A stretch of DNA of 23,839 nucleotides, from the NCBI GenBank assembly GCA_964499015.1, contig CAZCJA010000034.1, forward strand, positions 1 through 23,839, given 5' to 3'. The translations under genes and the position numbers were made by a program. A model generated the notes under the pieces. The model did no database searches, was not told the origin of the DNA, and saw only the letters and a program-made list of their open reading frames with translations. The stretch's first letter is position 1; the number at the start of each line of letters is the position of its first letter. Below are positions 16,414-23,839 of this stretch, in pieces. Source of the DNA: CAZCJA01 sp964499015. Its GTDB lineage: Bacteria; Elusimicrobiota; Elusimicrobia; F11.

Positions 16414-16419
16414 AGGAGG
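16414..16419 (+). promoter_or_regulatory. Shine-Dalgarno fixing the YceI GTG start
   Basis: AGGAGG on the plus strand, 7 nt before GTG 16427. It supports the GTG over any internal ATG. Confidence 0.8.
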
Positions 16420-16426
16420 AATCAAC

Positions 16427-17014
16427 GTGAAATACATTAAACAAACGGGCCTTTTGGCTCTTGTCCTGCTCAGCGCGAATATGGGCTGGGCCGCGACATA
16501 CGACATTGACACCGTCCACAGCCAGGTGGGCTTCAAAATCCGCCATTTCGTTGCCAAGACGGGCGGACAGTTCGACAAATTTTCCGGCAAAGTGACGTTC
16601 GATGAGAAAAAGCCCGCGGACATGAAAGCCGAGGCCACCATCGAAACCGCGAGCATCAACACTGCCAACCAGAAACGCGACGACCACTTGAGAAGCCCCG
16701 ACTTCTTCAACGTGGAGAAGCACCCCCAAATCACCTTCAAAAGCACCAAAGCCGAACCGCAATCGGACGGCTCGATCAAACTCACGGGCGATTTCACCAT
16801 GCTCGGCGTGACCAAGCCGGTCACCTTGACCGTTGAAGTTGGCGGCGTGGCCAAAGACCCGTGGGGCGGAACCCGGGTGGGCTTCTCGGCCAAAGGCAAA
16901 ATCAACCGCAAAGACTTCGGCATGACCTACAACACGGTTCTTGATACAGGCGGAGTTATGCTCGGAGAAGACGTGGAGGTTTTGCTGGAAGTGGAAGGCG
17001 TTTCGAAGAAGTAG
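16427..17014 (+). CDS. secreted YceI-family lipid-binding protein
   Basis: A 195-aa protein with signal peptide MKYIKQTGLLALVLLSANMGWA. The YceI lipocalin-like barrel follows: YDIDTVHSQVGFKIRHF (the DxxHSxxxFxxxH signature), FDKFSGKVTFDE, IETASINTANQKRDDHLRSPDFFNVEKHP, GDFTMLGVTKPVTLTVEV, and FSAKGKINRKDFGMTYN. Family members bind polyisoprenoids or similar amphiphiles in the periplasm. The start is GTG at 16427, chosen because AGGAGG sits 7 nt upstream. A TATAAA box is at 16388-16393 but no good -35 could be found. Convergent with the receiver gene. Confidence 0.93.
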   Translation: MKYIKQTGLLALVLLSANMGWAATYDIDTVHSQVGFKIRHFVAKTGGQFDKFSGKVTFDEKKPADMKAEATIETASINTANQKRDDHLRSPDFFNVEKHPQITFKSTKAEPQSDGSIKLTGDFTMLGVTKPVTLTVEVGGVAKDPWGGTRVGFSAKGKINRKDFGMTYNTVLDTGGVMLGEDVEVLLEVEGVSKK

Positions 17015-17028
17015 GCTTTTCGTTACGG

Positions 17029-17057
17029 GCTCGTGGGGGTATTACTCCCCCATGAGC
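17029..17057. terminator. symmetrical hairpin between convergent genes
   Basis: GCTCGTGGGGG and CCCCCATGAGC pair over 11 bp (one G-U) with a 7-nt loop. It lies after the YceI stop and covers the last codons of the receiver gene. No T run follows on either side, so it may end transcription only weakly, or protect the 3' ends of both mRNAs. Confidence 0.45.
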
Positions 17058-17428
17058 TCGCTGACGGTTTCAATAAATTCGCTGGTCTTAAAGGGCTTGT
17101 TCATAAATTTGGACGCGCCCAAGTTGGTGGCCAACCCCAAATCCGTGTTCTTGTTCACCGCGGTCAGAACCAAAATCTTCGGCGGCGTATCCGTGCGGGC
17201 ATCCGCCTGGCGGCGCTTGTTCAGATGTTCCATGAACATGTAGCCGTCCATCCGGGGCATGTTCAAATCCAAAATCACCAAATCGATCGGCTCCTGAGCG
17301 CAAATTTTCAATCCGTCCACGCCGTTCGACGCAATCTGGATGCTGTAATTCTTCAGATCCAGCAGATCCGCCATCGTCTCGCAGATCGCCGCGTCGTCAT
17401 CAACAATTAATATTTTTCCTTTCGCCAT
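17042..17428 (-). CDS. CheY-like single-domain response regulator
   Basis: A 128-aa receiver domain without an output domain. Acidic pocket D10-D11 (ILIVDDD), phosphoacceptor D54 in VILDLNMPRMDG, T89 in VLTA and K111 in NKPF are all present, so it should be phosphorylated. Single receivers act on motility, pili or a phosphorelay, but no histidine kinase is in the window. It lies 46 nt after metG on the same strand, so it may be the last gene of the prepilin-tmk-holB-metG block; no clear Shine-Dalgarno is seen. Confidence 0.92.
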   Translation of the reverse strand: MAKGKILIVDDDAAICETMADLLDLKNYSIQIASNGVDGLKICAQEPIDLVILDLNMPRMDGYMFMEHLNKRRQADARTDTPPKILVLTAVNKNTDLGLATNLGASKFMNKPFKTSEFIETVSELMGE

Positions 17429-17474
17429 AGTGAGTTAAATATTCACGAGTTCCATGCCGTCCGCAAGGGTCAAA

Positions 17475-18965
17475 TTATTTTTTCGTCCCGATGCGCATGA
17501 ACAGCGGGTCGCCCTTTGCCACCGTTTGTCCGGCGGCGAAGCTCAGATCTTTGAGTGTCGGCGGGCAACTGATCGGCCCTTTCTCACCGATGCGCTTCCA
17601 TATCTCTTCGGCTTTGGTCGGCATGAACGGATACAGGGCGATGGCCAACGCCTTCACCACGTACAGGCATTGAATAATAATGGAGGAAATTTCAGCGGCC
17701 CGCTCGGGGCCCAATTTCCAGGGCGCTTTTTCATCTATGTACTTATTGGTTTTAATCATCAGGGCGTAAACCGTTTCCAGCACGTCTCCCAGCGCCAGGT
17801 CGGCGTATTTCTTGTCCAAATCGGCAAAGAATGCCCCGGCATCCGACATTAGCTCGCTCTTCTCAGAGATATTGGTGATTTTTCCTTCCATATTTTTCAC
17901 CAAGATCGTCGTGGTGCGCTGCAGAAGATTGCCCAAATTGTTGGCCAGCTCCGAGTTGAACCGGTTCAGCAGCGCTTTCTCGGAAAAATCGCCATCGGCG
18001 CCGAACGGCACCTCGCGAAAGAGAAAATAGCGGAATGCGTCCACACCGTAAATGTCGGCCATTTTGTGCGGGTCGACCACGTTGCCGAGGGATTTCGACA
18101 TTTTGGTCCCCTCCACCGTCCACCAACCGTGCGCGTACACTTTTTTCGGCAGCGGCAGTTTCAGCGCGAGCAGCATCGCCGGCCAAATCACCGTGTGAAA
18201 GCGGAAAATCTCTTTGCCCACCAAATGCACGTCGGCCGGCCAGATGTTCGGGTCGGTCTTCACCGCGGAGATGTAGTTCAAAAGCGCGTCAAACCAAACG
18301 TAAACGGTGTGGCTCAGGTCGGACGGAATTTGCACGCCCCATTTGACGCGCGTGCGCGACACCGACAGGTCGCGCAGCCCCGATTTCACGAAGTTGATGA
18401 TTTCGTTGGCGCGGTGCGGCGGCGAAAGAAATTCGGGGTGTTTGGCAAAGTGATCGAGCAGCGGCTGTTCGTATTTGGACAGCTTGAAGAAATAGCTCTC
18501 TTCTTTCAGCTTCTGAATCGGGCGTCCGCATGTGGGGCACTTCGCATCGACGACTTCGCCATCGGAGAAATACGCCTCGTCGTGAATGCAGTACCAATCT
18601 TCATACGTGCCTTTGTAAATATCGCCGGACGCTTTGAGTTTTTCAAAAACCTCTTGGACCACTTTTTTGTGGCGCTCTTCGGCGGTGCGGATGAAATCGT
18701 CGTTGGTGATGAGCAGGCGCTGCCACAAGGAGCGAAAACTCCCCGCCACATTTTCCACGAATGCCGCAGGAGTTACGCCCGCCGTTTCCGCGGCCTGGGC
18801 GATTTTGGCACCATGTTCGTCCGTGCCCGTGAGAAAGAAAACATCCTCTCCGCGCAGCCGCTTCCAGCGCGCGAGCACATCCGCCGCGATGGTCGTGTAG
18901 GCGTGGCCGATGTGCGGCACGTCGTTCACGTAGTAAAGCGGCGTGGTCACATAAAACTTTTTCAT
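17475..18965 (-). CDS. metG: methionine-tRNA ligase
   Basis: Charges tRNA-Met with methionine using ATP. The 496-aa product has YYVNDVPHIGHAYTT (HIGH signature), FLTGTDEHGAKI, the zinc-knuckle insert WYCIHDEAYF...CPTCGRP, LSVSRTRVKWGV, VYVWFDALLNYI, VHLVGKEIFRFH and GTKMSKSLGN (KMSKS). A C-terminal helical anticodon-binding domain follows (APWKLGPERA, YPFMPTKAEEIW). There is no EMAP/Trbp111-like extra domain, so it is the short form. ATG 18965 overlaps the holB stop (ATGA). Confidence 0.97.
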   Translation of the reverse strand: MKKFYVTTPLYYVNDVPHIGHAYTTIAADVLARWKRLRGEDVFFLTGTDEHGAKIAQAAETAGVTPAAFVENVAGSFRSLWQRLLITNDDFIRTAEERHKKVVQEVFEKLKASGDIYKGTYEDWYCIHDEAYFSDGEVVDAKCPTCGRPIQKLKEESYFFKLSKYEQPLLDHFAKHPEFLSPPHRANEIINFVKSGLRDLSVSRTRVKWGVQIPSDLSHTVYVWFDALLNYISAVKTDPNIWPADVHLVGKEIFRFHTVIWPAMLLALKLPLPKKVYAHGWWTVEGTKMSKSLGNVVDPHKMADIYGVDAFRYFLFREVPFGADGDFSEKALLNRFNSELANNLGNLLQRTTTILVKNMEGKITNISEKSELMSDAGAFFADLDKKYADLALGDVLETVYALMIKTNKYIDEKAPWKLGPERAAEISSIIIQCLYVVKALAIALYPFMPTKAEEIWKRIGEKGPISCPPTLKDLSFAAGQTVAKGDPLFMRIGTKK

Positions 18966-19819
18966 TTAAACACCGGTTTCAGTTTCACAAAGAGATTTTC
19001 CAGCACCAGTTTCGGCGGGCTATAGCGGTCCAATTGGCGGCGTGCCTGGAACAACGCCTTGAGCGATTCGGCCTGCGCCAAGTCGCCCTTCTCGAGCCGC
19101 GCTTGCGCGTCCTCGGTCAGCCGCAGCACCACTTCGGTGGCGCGGGCGCGGCCTTCCTTACGCCACGACGGTTCCGCGAGCGACGCAAAAAACTCATCAA
19201 CGTCCACACCATCCAAACTGACCATTTCTGGCGCGTCCAGCAGTTTAAGCGCGCGGCTGAACGACCCGTCGCAGCGCGCCGCTATTTTTTCGGCCTCATC
19301 GATAAAAACGCCTTTCTCTTTAACCAGCCACTTGGCAATTTCGGCGTTCGGCAAGGGTTTGAAGCGCAGGACCGCGCAGCGCGACAAAATGGTGGGCAGC
19401 ATGTTGCGTTCAAAAACGGCGAGCAGGATGATCTGCGTGCGCGCCGGCGGCTCTTCCAGAACTTTGAGCAGCGCGTTGGCGGCTTCTTCGGTCATTTTAT
19501 CGGCGTTTTCAATGACGCAAACACGGCATGACCCGTTGGCGGCGCGCAGCCGCAGGAAATGGTCGATGTGGCGCACGCTTTCAATCTTGATGGTGTTCTG
19601 GCTTTCCGGTTTTTCCTTGAGCAGTGACGCCTGAAAGGTTTTGTCGACCAGCAAAAAATCCGTGAGGGTATCGCATTTGAGCAGCGAGGCCGCATGATGC
19701 GCCACGCGCTTTTTCCCCACCCCTTCCGGACCCGCAAACAGCAAACTCGGGCTCAGCCGGTTCTGCTCCGCGCCCTTTTCCAGATAGTTCACAATGTCTT
19801 TGTGGCCGATGATGCTCAT
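18962..19819 (-). CDS. holB: DNA polymerase III subunit delta'
   Basis: A clamp-loader AAA+ subunit of 285 aa. It opens with MSIIGHKDIVNYLEKGAEQN and SLLFAGPEGVGKKRVAH (P-loop-like, with Lys in place of the usual Ser/Thr, as is common for delta', which does not hydrolyse ATP). RVCVIENADKMTEEAANALLKVLEEPP is the Walker B-like strand plus the LLKxLEEPP signature, and PTILSRCAVLRF holds the SRC motif. The zinc-binding cysteine cluster of the E. coli protein is absent. Start ATG 19819 was chosen because a longer frame would overlap tmk; it overlaps the tmk stop as ATGA. Family assignment is secure. Confidence 0.92.
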   Translation of the reverse strand: MSIIGHKDIVNYLEKGAEQNRLSPSLLFAGPEGVGKKRVAHHAASLLKCDTLTDFLLVDKTFQASLLKEKPESQNTIKIESVRHIDHFLRLRAANGSCRVCVIENADKMTEEAANALLKVLEEPPARTQIILLAVFERNMLPTILSRCAVLRFKPLPNAEIAKWLVKEKGVFIDEAEKIAARCDGSFSRALKLLDAPEMVSLDGVDVDEFFASLAEPSWRKEGRARATEVVLRLTEDAQARLEKGDLAQAESLKALFQARRQLDRYSPPKLVLENLFVKLKPVFK

Positions 19820-20439
19820 AAAAATCGTTTTACCAATTGGCGGATCATGTCCTGCGTTTTTTCGACCGTATTCTGAACCGCGATCCGGCGGAAACGGCGA
19901 GGCTCCGAGCGAGCGATGCGCTGATAGCCGCTGCGCACCTTCTGCTGAAACCGCAGGCCTTCTTTTTCGATGCGGTCGTGGCCGCTTTTGCGCGCGCCGG
20001 CGCGGGCGAACCCGTGTTTGGCCGGTAAATCGAGCCAGATCGTCAAATTCGGTTTGATGCCGCCGGTCGCCAAATGGTTCAGCGTGGCGATGTCGTTGAA
20101 CGGCAGCCCGCGTGCCGCGCCCTGATACGCGTACGTGGCGTCGGTGAAGCGGTCGCAAACCACCCATTTCCCCTGCTTGAGCGCGGGCGCGACAATCTGC
20201 TCAACGTGATCGCGGCGCGCCGCTTCATAGAGGAAGAGTTCGGTCATTCCGTCCATACGCAGCGCCGGATCGAGCAGGATTTTGCGGATTTTTTCAGCGA
20301 GGCGCCCGCCGCCGGGTTCCCGCGTCAGGACGACGCGTTTGCCCTTTTTAATGAGCCACGAGCGCAGCGATTTCGATTGGGTGGATTTACCGGTGCCGTC
20401 GGTGCCTTCGAAGGTGATGAAAAAACCCGGTTGTGGCAT
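19816..20439 (-). CDS. tmk: thymidylate kinase
   Basis: Phosphorylates dTMP to dTDP for DNA synthesis. The 207-aa product has the P-loop FITFEGTDGTGKSTQ, the TREPGGGRLAEKIR motif, FLYEAARRDHVEQIV, VVCDRFTDATYAYQGAARGL (the DR[FY]xxSxxAYQ-like motif), TIWLDLPA and the lid region HDRIEKEGLRFQQKVRSGY. The start ATG 20439 is 11 nt after the prepilin stop; the end overlaps holB by 4 nt. Confidence 0.96.
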   Translation of the reverse strand: MPQPGFFITFEGTDGTGKSTQSKSLRSWLIKKGKRVVLTREPGGGRLAEKIRKILLDPALRMDGMTELFLYEAARRDHVEQIVAPALKQGKWVVCDRFTDATYAYQGAARGLPFNDIATLNHLATGGIKPNLTIWLDLPAKHGFARAGARKSGHDRIEKEGLRFQQKVRSGYQRIARSEPRRFRRIAVQNTVEKTQDMIRQLVKRFL

Positions 20440-20450
20440 TTAAGGATTGG

Positions 20451-20912
20451 CTAGTAACTCGTCCAGACCAAATTTTTGGTGTCGGTGTGCGTGCATTCGA
20501 TGGCGACGATGCCAAAACCGAGACTATTCGGGTTGGCCACGTACGTCCATTCGCCGTTATCGCCGCTGGAAAAATCGGCGTTATCAACATTATCAACCGT
20601 GTTTGCTGCGCTATGGTGCGGATAGACGATCACTGTGGGCATTTCTTTTAAATACTTATCTATTAGGGCGTCGCTGAGCGTCGGCTGATTATCGCCCGCC
20701 GTACCGGACGGATAATTCCCCTCGTTGTCCGAATAATAAATGCTCAAAGCGGAGCGCAAGGCCCCCAAACTGCCCCTGGCGTTGGCTTCGCGCGACTTGC
20801 GCAGCATGTTGCCGTACTTCATGATGCCCGCTGCGGCTAAAATGCCTAGAACCGCAACCACAATCATCAGTTCGACAAGTGTAAACCCTGCTGTTTTTTT
20901 GTTAGTTTCCAT
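20451..20912 (-). CDS. type IV prepilin (major-pilin or GspG-like)
   Basis: A 153-aa prepilin. The short leader METNKKTAG ends in Gly before FTLVELMIVVAVLGILAAAG, with Phe at +1 and Glu at +5, the site cut and N-methylated by prepilin peptidase. The core EANARGSLGALRSALSIYYS and the tail with IECTHTDTKNLVW resemble pilins common in Elusimicrobiota genomes. No neighbouring pilus assembly ATPase is seen. ATG 20912 was chosen because it gives the normal short leader; an upstream frame adds 13 residues. It is followed by tmk, and diverges from the large prepilin fusion at 21006. Confidence 0.9.
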   Translation of the reverse strand: METNKKTAGFTLVELMIVVAVLGILAAAGIMKYGNMLRKSREANARGSLGALRSALSIYYSDNEGNYPSGTAGDNQPTLSDALIDKYLKEMPTVIVYPHHSAANTVDNVDNADFSSGDNGEWTYVANPNSLGFGIVAIECTHTDTKNLVWTSY

Positions 20913-21005
20913 GGGCTTGGGTAAATGCGTTGCTCGATATATGTAATACAAAAGTCACATTGAATCCTAATGCTTAACATGCGTACTCAAGCTATAGTTA
21001 TATTA

Positions 21006-23543
21006 ATGAACTTCAGTAGATCATATACCGAGAAAATTGGCCAGGCGCGGCGCTTGAATTCAGGCACCACACTGGTTGAGCTGCTCGTTGCCGTTACATT
21101 AATCAGTGTAATTGCCATTTCCCTGGTCGGAACCTTCGCCAGCATCTCCAAAGGCGTCCAAGTTTCCAAGGCCAAAACACTTGCCGCCAACCTCGCCCAA
21201 GAGCAAATCCAGATTTTGAAGCAAAAATCATTCCATCGCATCCTGGTCACCACATCCGCACTAACAAACACCGATGGAATTACATATGACACCGGTTACT
21301 ATCCGCCTGAAAACATCACCGAAGGTTCCATTCGCTTTACGCGGTATACGCATGTGCAGGTCATCGATGAAATCAGCGGGAGCCTCGACGATATCGGCGG
21401 CATGGCGGACACCGGGCTTAAAGCCATCACTGTTTCAGTGTCCTGGCTGCAAGGCGCTACGACAAAAAAAACGCAGATCCGCAATATCGTGTCAAACATC
21501 GACACAACGATGACCAACTCAATTTTCTCCGGAATCGTCTCGCAACAAGGAACAGGAACGCCCATTTCAGGCGCGAACGTGACCATCGCTGAAAACGTCG
21601 GCTACTCAGACACGACGGACGCCAACGGCGCCTACACCGTTAACCTATCGCCGGGCAGCTATTTAATGAACGCCATCGCCGATAGTTATTTCCCTCAATT
21701 CACCTATGTATCCATCGCCGCAAATCAGTCCATAACGCAAAATTTTTCGCTCATCGCGATGGGATCGGGAACCGTTCGCGGCTCGGTGTGGATCAACGAC
21801 CATCTGGTGATCAGCCAAGTCGTGGCCAGCTCGCAAGCCACAAACGGTTTTTGTCAAGAATGGATTGAGGTGTTTAATCCGACGACCTATACCTGGACGA
21901 TTGACGGAAATATTGTGCCCGCTTACGCGCGCTACGGGGATTTCGGCCCAACGGTCATAAATGTCGACTTTACTTCCGGCACGGTAAATCCCTACTCTTA
22001 TTTTCTTTTCGCAAACACCCAAACGATCACAGCAGGCGGCCTGACTCGAACGGCGGACGCCGTTTTCAGGAATTCTAACGCAGGCTTTCCCGATCTCATT
22101 CGTACCGCCGTTGCGGATTCCTGCGGCCAAAGCGGTGGCAACGCCGACACCGTCGGAATATTGTGGCAAACGACGCTTGATGATATTGATGTGGTGGGAT
22201 GGAGTGCGCTGGGCAACAATCCTCCCGGTGACGAAGGAAATCCGTTCAACTATCCTCCCGGCTTTCAAGATCAACAGCAATTTGTCCGCCGAACCAGTAC
22301 GGATTCCACAATTTTGAACGATATCGGCCGCGCGTATGACACCGACGACAATAACACCGACTTTCTGGCCTTCGTTTCGATCAGCGTTCCACCACGAAAT
22401 ACAACCGACACAAATCCCGTTATCTCCGGCACGCCCGCCTTCGGAGCATACGTAACGGCTTCTGATGGCTTATCGCAAGTGACGAACGCCTATTTGACCG
22501 GCAACCCGCCGTTCGCGGAATTTATGCTGCCGAAAGTCGCGACGGGCACCTGGACCCTTGTCCTTTCCAGTTCCAATTTAACTCTCGATATTTCAACAGT
22601 TATTGTCACCGCGAATACAACGACGTATGCGCCGAACGCCGTTACTGTTTCATCGTGGCCGCGCGGAGGCTACGCGTCGGCGGTGCTTAACGAGTCTGCG
22701 ACTGGAGGATATATCAGCGGCTGGGTTAAAAATGGTTATGGCAGCGCGATAAGCCCGGCGATTACCATCGAATCATCCGGTTACACAACGACGGCCAACA
22801 CATCCAACGGGGTTTATTTGCTGGGAATGCCGGTGGGCACCTACGATATCAAAGCCAACCCCAACAACGTGGTTAGCAACTACGTATCAATGACCTCACA
22901 CACCGTTAGCGTAGCGCTTGGCCGCATAACATCTGACGTCAATTTTACGCTTACGGAAGGCGGGCGTTTACGCGGCTTTATTACCCGTGACGGAACGAAC
23001 GCCCTCCCCGGCATCTCCGTCATCGCATTTGACAACGATGACGTGGCACGAGACCAGGAAGTCTCTGGGTCTGGCGGCTATTACACTCTCACCAATTTGA
23101 GTACAGGTTATTATACGGTTGAACCTATCTTAGGGTCGGGCGAAGTGGCGACCCCCTCGACGATCACATCCACCGTTACCGCCGGCGTAATGACGTTTGT
23201 GGGCACCTTCACGGTCACCGGCACGTTTGGCACAGTCCGTGGCAACGTTTCCATAAGCAGTTCCCCCATTCGTTCGGGCGTCTTAATTGTGTGCTCAACA
23301 GCCACAATTACGGCGCCCCCAACGCTGAACTCCGCTTCGCTTACCAGCGAAGGTTATTACACCACCAACAGTTACGAGGACGGTACATACGCGCTCGACG
23401 TTTATGGCAGCACCGTGCCTTATAATCTTTATGCATATTACACACAGTTCAGCGGCACCAATGTTATTGTCGCAACACGTTCGGTCACAAACGTGAGCGT
23501 CACGGCAGGGGCGACAACCAGCGGAGTTAATTTCTCGTGGTAA
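21006..23543 (+). CDS. large prepilin-like protein fused to CarboxypepD_reg and lamin-tail domains
   Basis: An 845-aa protein. Its leader, MNFSRSYTEKIGQARRLNSG, ends in Gly followed by TTLVELLVAVTLISVIAISL: a prepilin site with Thr at +1 and Glu at +5. After the pilin core (to about residue 170) come CarboxypepD_reg repeats at about 173-260, 567-640, 652-705 and 741-810, and at about 270-455 a lamin-tail-like domain (CQEWIEVFNPT, SYFLFANTQTI, DIDVVGW). Pilin-like subunits are usually under 250 aa, so this resembles a minor pilin carrying a long, surface-exposed head. The start could also be ATG 20970; 21006 gives a more normal leader. Its stop overlaps the next gene by 7 nt. Confidence 0.82.
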   Translation: MNFSRSYTEKIGQARRLNSGTTLVELLVAVTLISVIAISLVGTFASISKGVQVSKAKTLAANLAQEQIQILKQKSFHRILVTTSALTNTDGITYDTGYYPPENITEGSIRFTRYTHVQVIDEISGSLDDIGGMADTGLKAITVSVSWLQGATTKKTQIRNIVSNIDTTMTNSIFSGIVSQQGTGTPISGANVTIAENVGYSDTTDANGAYTVNLSPGSYLMNAIADSYFPQFTYVSIAANQSITQNFSLIAMGSGTVRGSVWINDHLVISQVVASSQATNGFCQEWIEVFNPTTYTWTIDGNIVPAYARYGDFGPTVINVDFTSGTVNPYSYFLFANTQTITAGGLTRTADAVFRNSNAGFPDLIRTAVADSCGQSGGNADTVGILWQTTLDDIDVVGWSALGNNPPGDEGNPFNYPPGFQDQQQFVRRTSTDSTILNDIGRAYDTDDNNTDFLAFVSISVPPRNTTDTNPVISGTPAFGAYVTASDGLSQVTNAYLTGNPPFAEFMLPKVATGTWTLVLSSSNLTLDISTVIVTANTTTYAPNAVTVSSWPRGGYASAVLNESATGGYISGWVKNGYGSAISPAITIESSGYTTTANTSNGVYLLGMPVGTYDIKANPNNVVSNYVSMTSHTVSVALGRITSDVNFTLTEGGRLRGFITRDGTNALPGISVIAFDNDDVARDQEVSGSGGYYTLTNLSTGYYTVEPILGSGEVATPSTITSTVTAGVMTFVGTFTVTGTFGTVRGNVSISSSPIRSGVLIVCSTATITAPPTLNSASLTSEGYYTTNSYEDGTYALDVYGSTVPYNLYAYYTQFSGTNVIVATRSVTNVSVTAGATTSGVNFSW

Positions 23544-23839
23544 AAAAATTCCCCTTCAACAAACGCGGCTGGACGCTCATGGAAATGATGATCGTCACCG
23601 CCATTATCGCAACCGTCGCGCTCATTACGCCAAAACTGTTTATACAGATCCGTCGTTTTCTCTTTTTGAACAACGCCCGCGTGGAACTTCAGCGGGACGG
23701 TCGAGACGTCCTGGGCTTGATAACCAAACGCGTGCGGCAAGCCCAATCTTCAACGCTCGATATTTCCCGCGTCGGCGGCCAACCTCCTTATTCGAAAATT
23801 TATTTTACCGACATAAATAACGAGATAACGGGCTATTAT
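23537..23839 (+). CDS. prepilin-like protein, C-terminal part outside the window
   Basis: 101 residues are visible and the frame is open at the right edge. The leader VVKKFPFNKRG is basic and ends in Gly before WTLMEMMIVTAIIATVAL, so the site has Trp at +1 and Glu at +5. That is a prepilin-type hydrophobic helix with an unusual aromatic +1. The start is GTG at 23537, read inside the last codons of the fusion gene (overlap 7 nt), so the two are likely one operon. Likely a minor pilin of the same assembly as the fusion protein. Confidence 0.8.
   Translation, partial: MVKKFPFNKRGWTLMEMMIVTAIIATVALITPKLFIQIRRFLFLNNARVELQRDGRDVLGLITKRVRQAQSSTLDISRVGGQPPYSKIYFTDINNEITGYY

Noticed and set aside
18066..19025. 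A 319-residue open frame on the plus strand
   Set aside because: It is opposite metG and holB, both of which are certain, and shows no recognisable motif.
19820..20167. N-terminal extension of holB to 20167
   Set aside because: The extra residues lie in tmk in another frame, are Arg-rich and have no homologous segment in delta'; ATG 19819 gives the normal start.
20913..20969. A c-di-GMP (GEMM) riboswitch or other known leader upstream of the prepilins
   Set aside because: None of the conserved GEMM core strings is present in this short divergent gap; the same holds for the leaders of the FecR and YceI genes.
1..23839. CRISPR array, insertion sequence or phage integration site
   Set aside because: I saw no regularly spaced direct repeats, terminal inverted repeats with a transposase, or integrase; the tRNA-Ala gene has no nearby integrase.

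Overview
The window is a chromosomal segment of a Gram-negative bacterium with an outer membrane. It encodes a lipoprotein, two outer-membrane beta-barrel proteins, a PorV-family protein and three type IV prepilin-like proteins. The mix of prepilins (one with the EANARGSLGALRSALSIYYS core), PilZ proteins, FecR-type and carboxypeptidase-regulatory-repeat proteins suggests Elusimicrobiota or a neighbouring phylum. That placement is an inference from protein style only. No insertion sequence, integrase, CRISPR array or phage gene is visible.

Layout. (1) Positions 1-2051, minus strand: tRNA-Ala(GGC), rsmD, a stand-alone PD-(D/E)XK nuclease with an apparent Fe-S cysteine set, and argB, which runs off the left edge. 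(2) Positions 2167-14389, minus strand: seven genes with overlaps or very short gaps, in transcription order a FecR-domain secreted protein, an outer-membrane barrel, a 1957-residue surface protein with about eleven CarboxypepD_reg-like domains and a FlgD/T9SS-like C-terminal domain, a PorV-family protein, a PilZ protein, a 53-residue single-pass membrane protein, and a lipoprotein with GH57-like and glucodextranase-C-like regions. A good sigma-70 type promoter and then a terminator-like hairpin precede the first gene. (3) Positions 14535-16300, minus strand: a second PilZ protein, a secreted FKBP isomerase and a TatD hydrolase. (4) Position 16427 onward, plus strand: a secreted YceI-like protein, convergent with the next block. 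(5) Positions 17042-20912, minus strand: prepilin, tmk, holB, metG and a CheY-like receiver. (6) Position 21006 to the right edge, plus strand: a large prepilin-like protein fused to CarboxypepD_reg and lamin-tail-like domains, overlapping another prepilin-like gene cut by the edge.

The seven-gene block is the most interesting part. It looks like a co-translated unit that makes, exports and anchors one giant surface protein, with a c-di-GMP receptor (PilZ) in the same transcript. The two PilZ proteins of the window share a C-terminal four-cysteine tail with identical spacing, outside the normal PilZ domain. These functional links are inferences; gene order, overlaps and motifs are read directly from the sequence.
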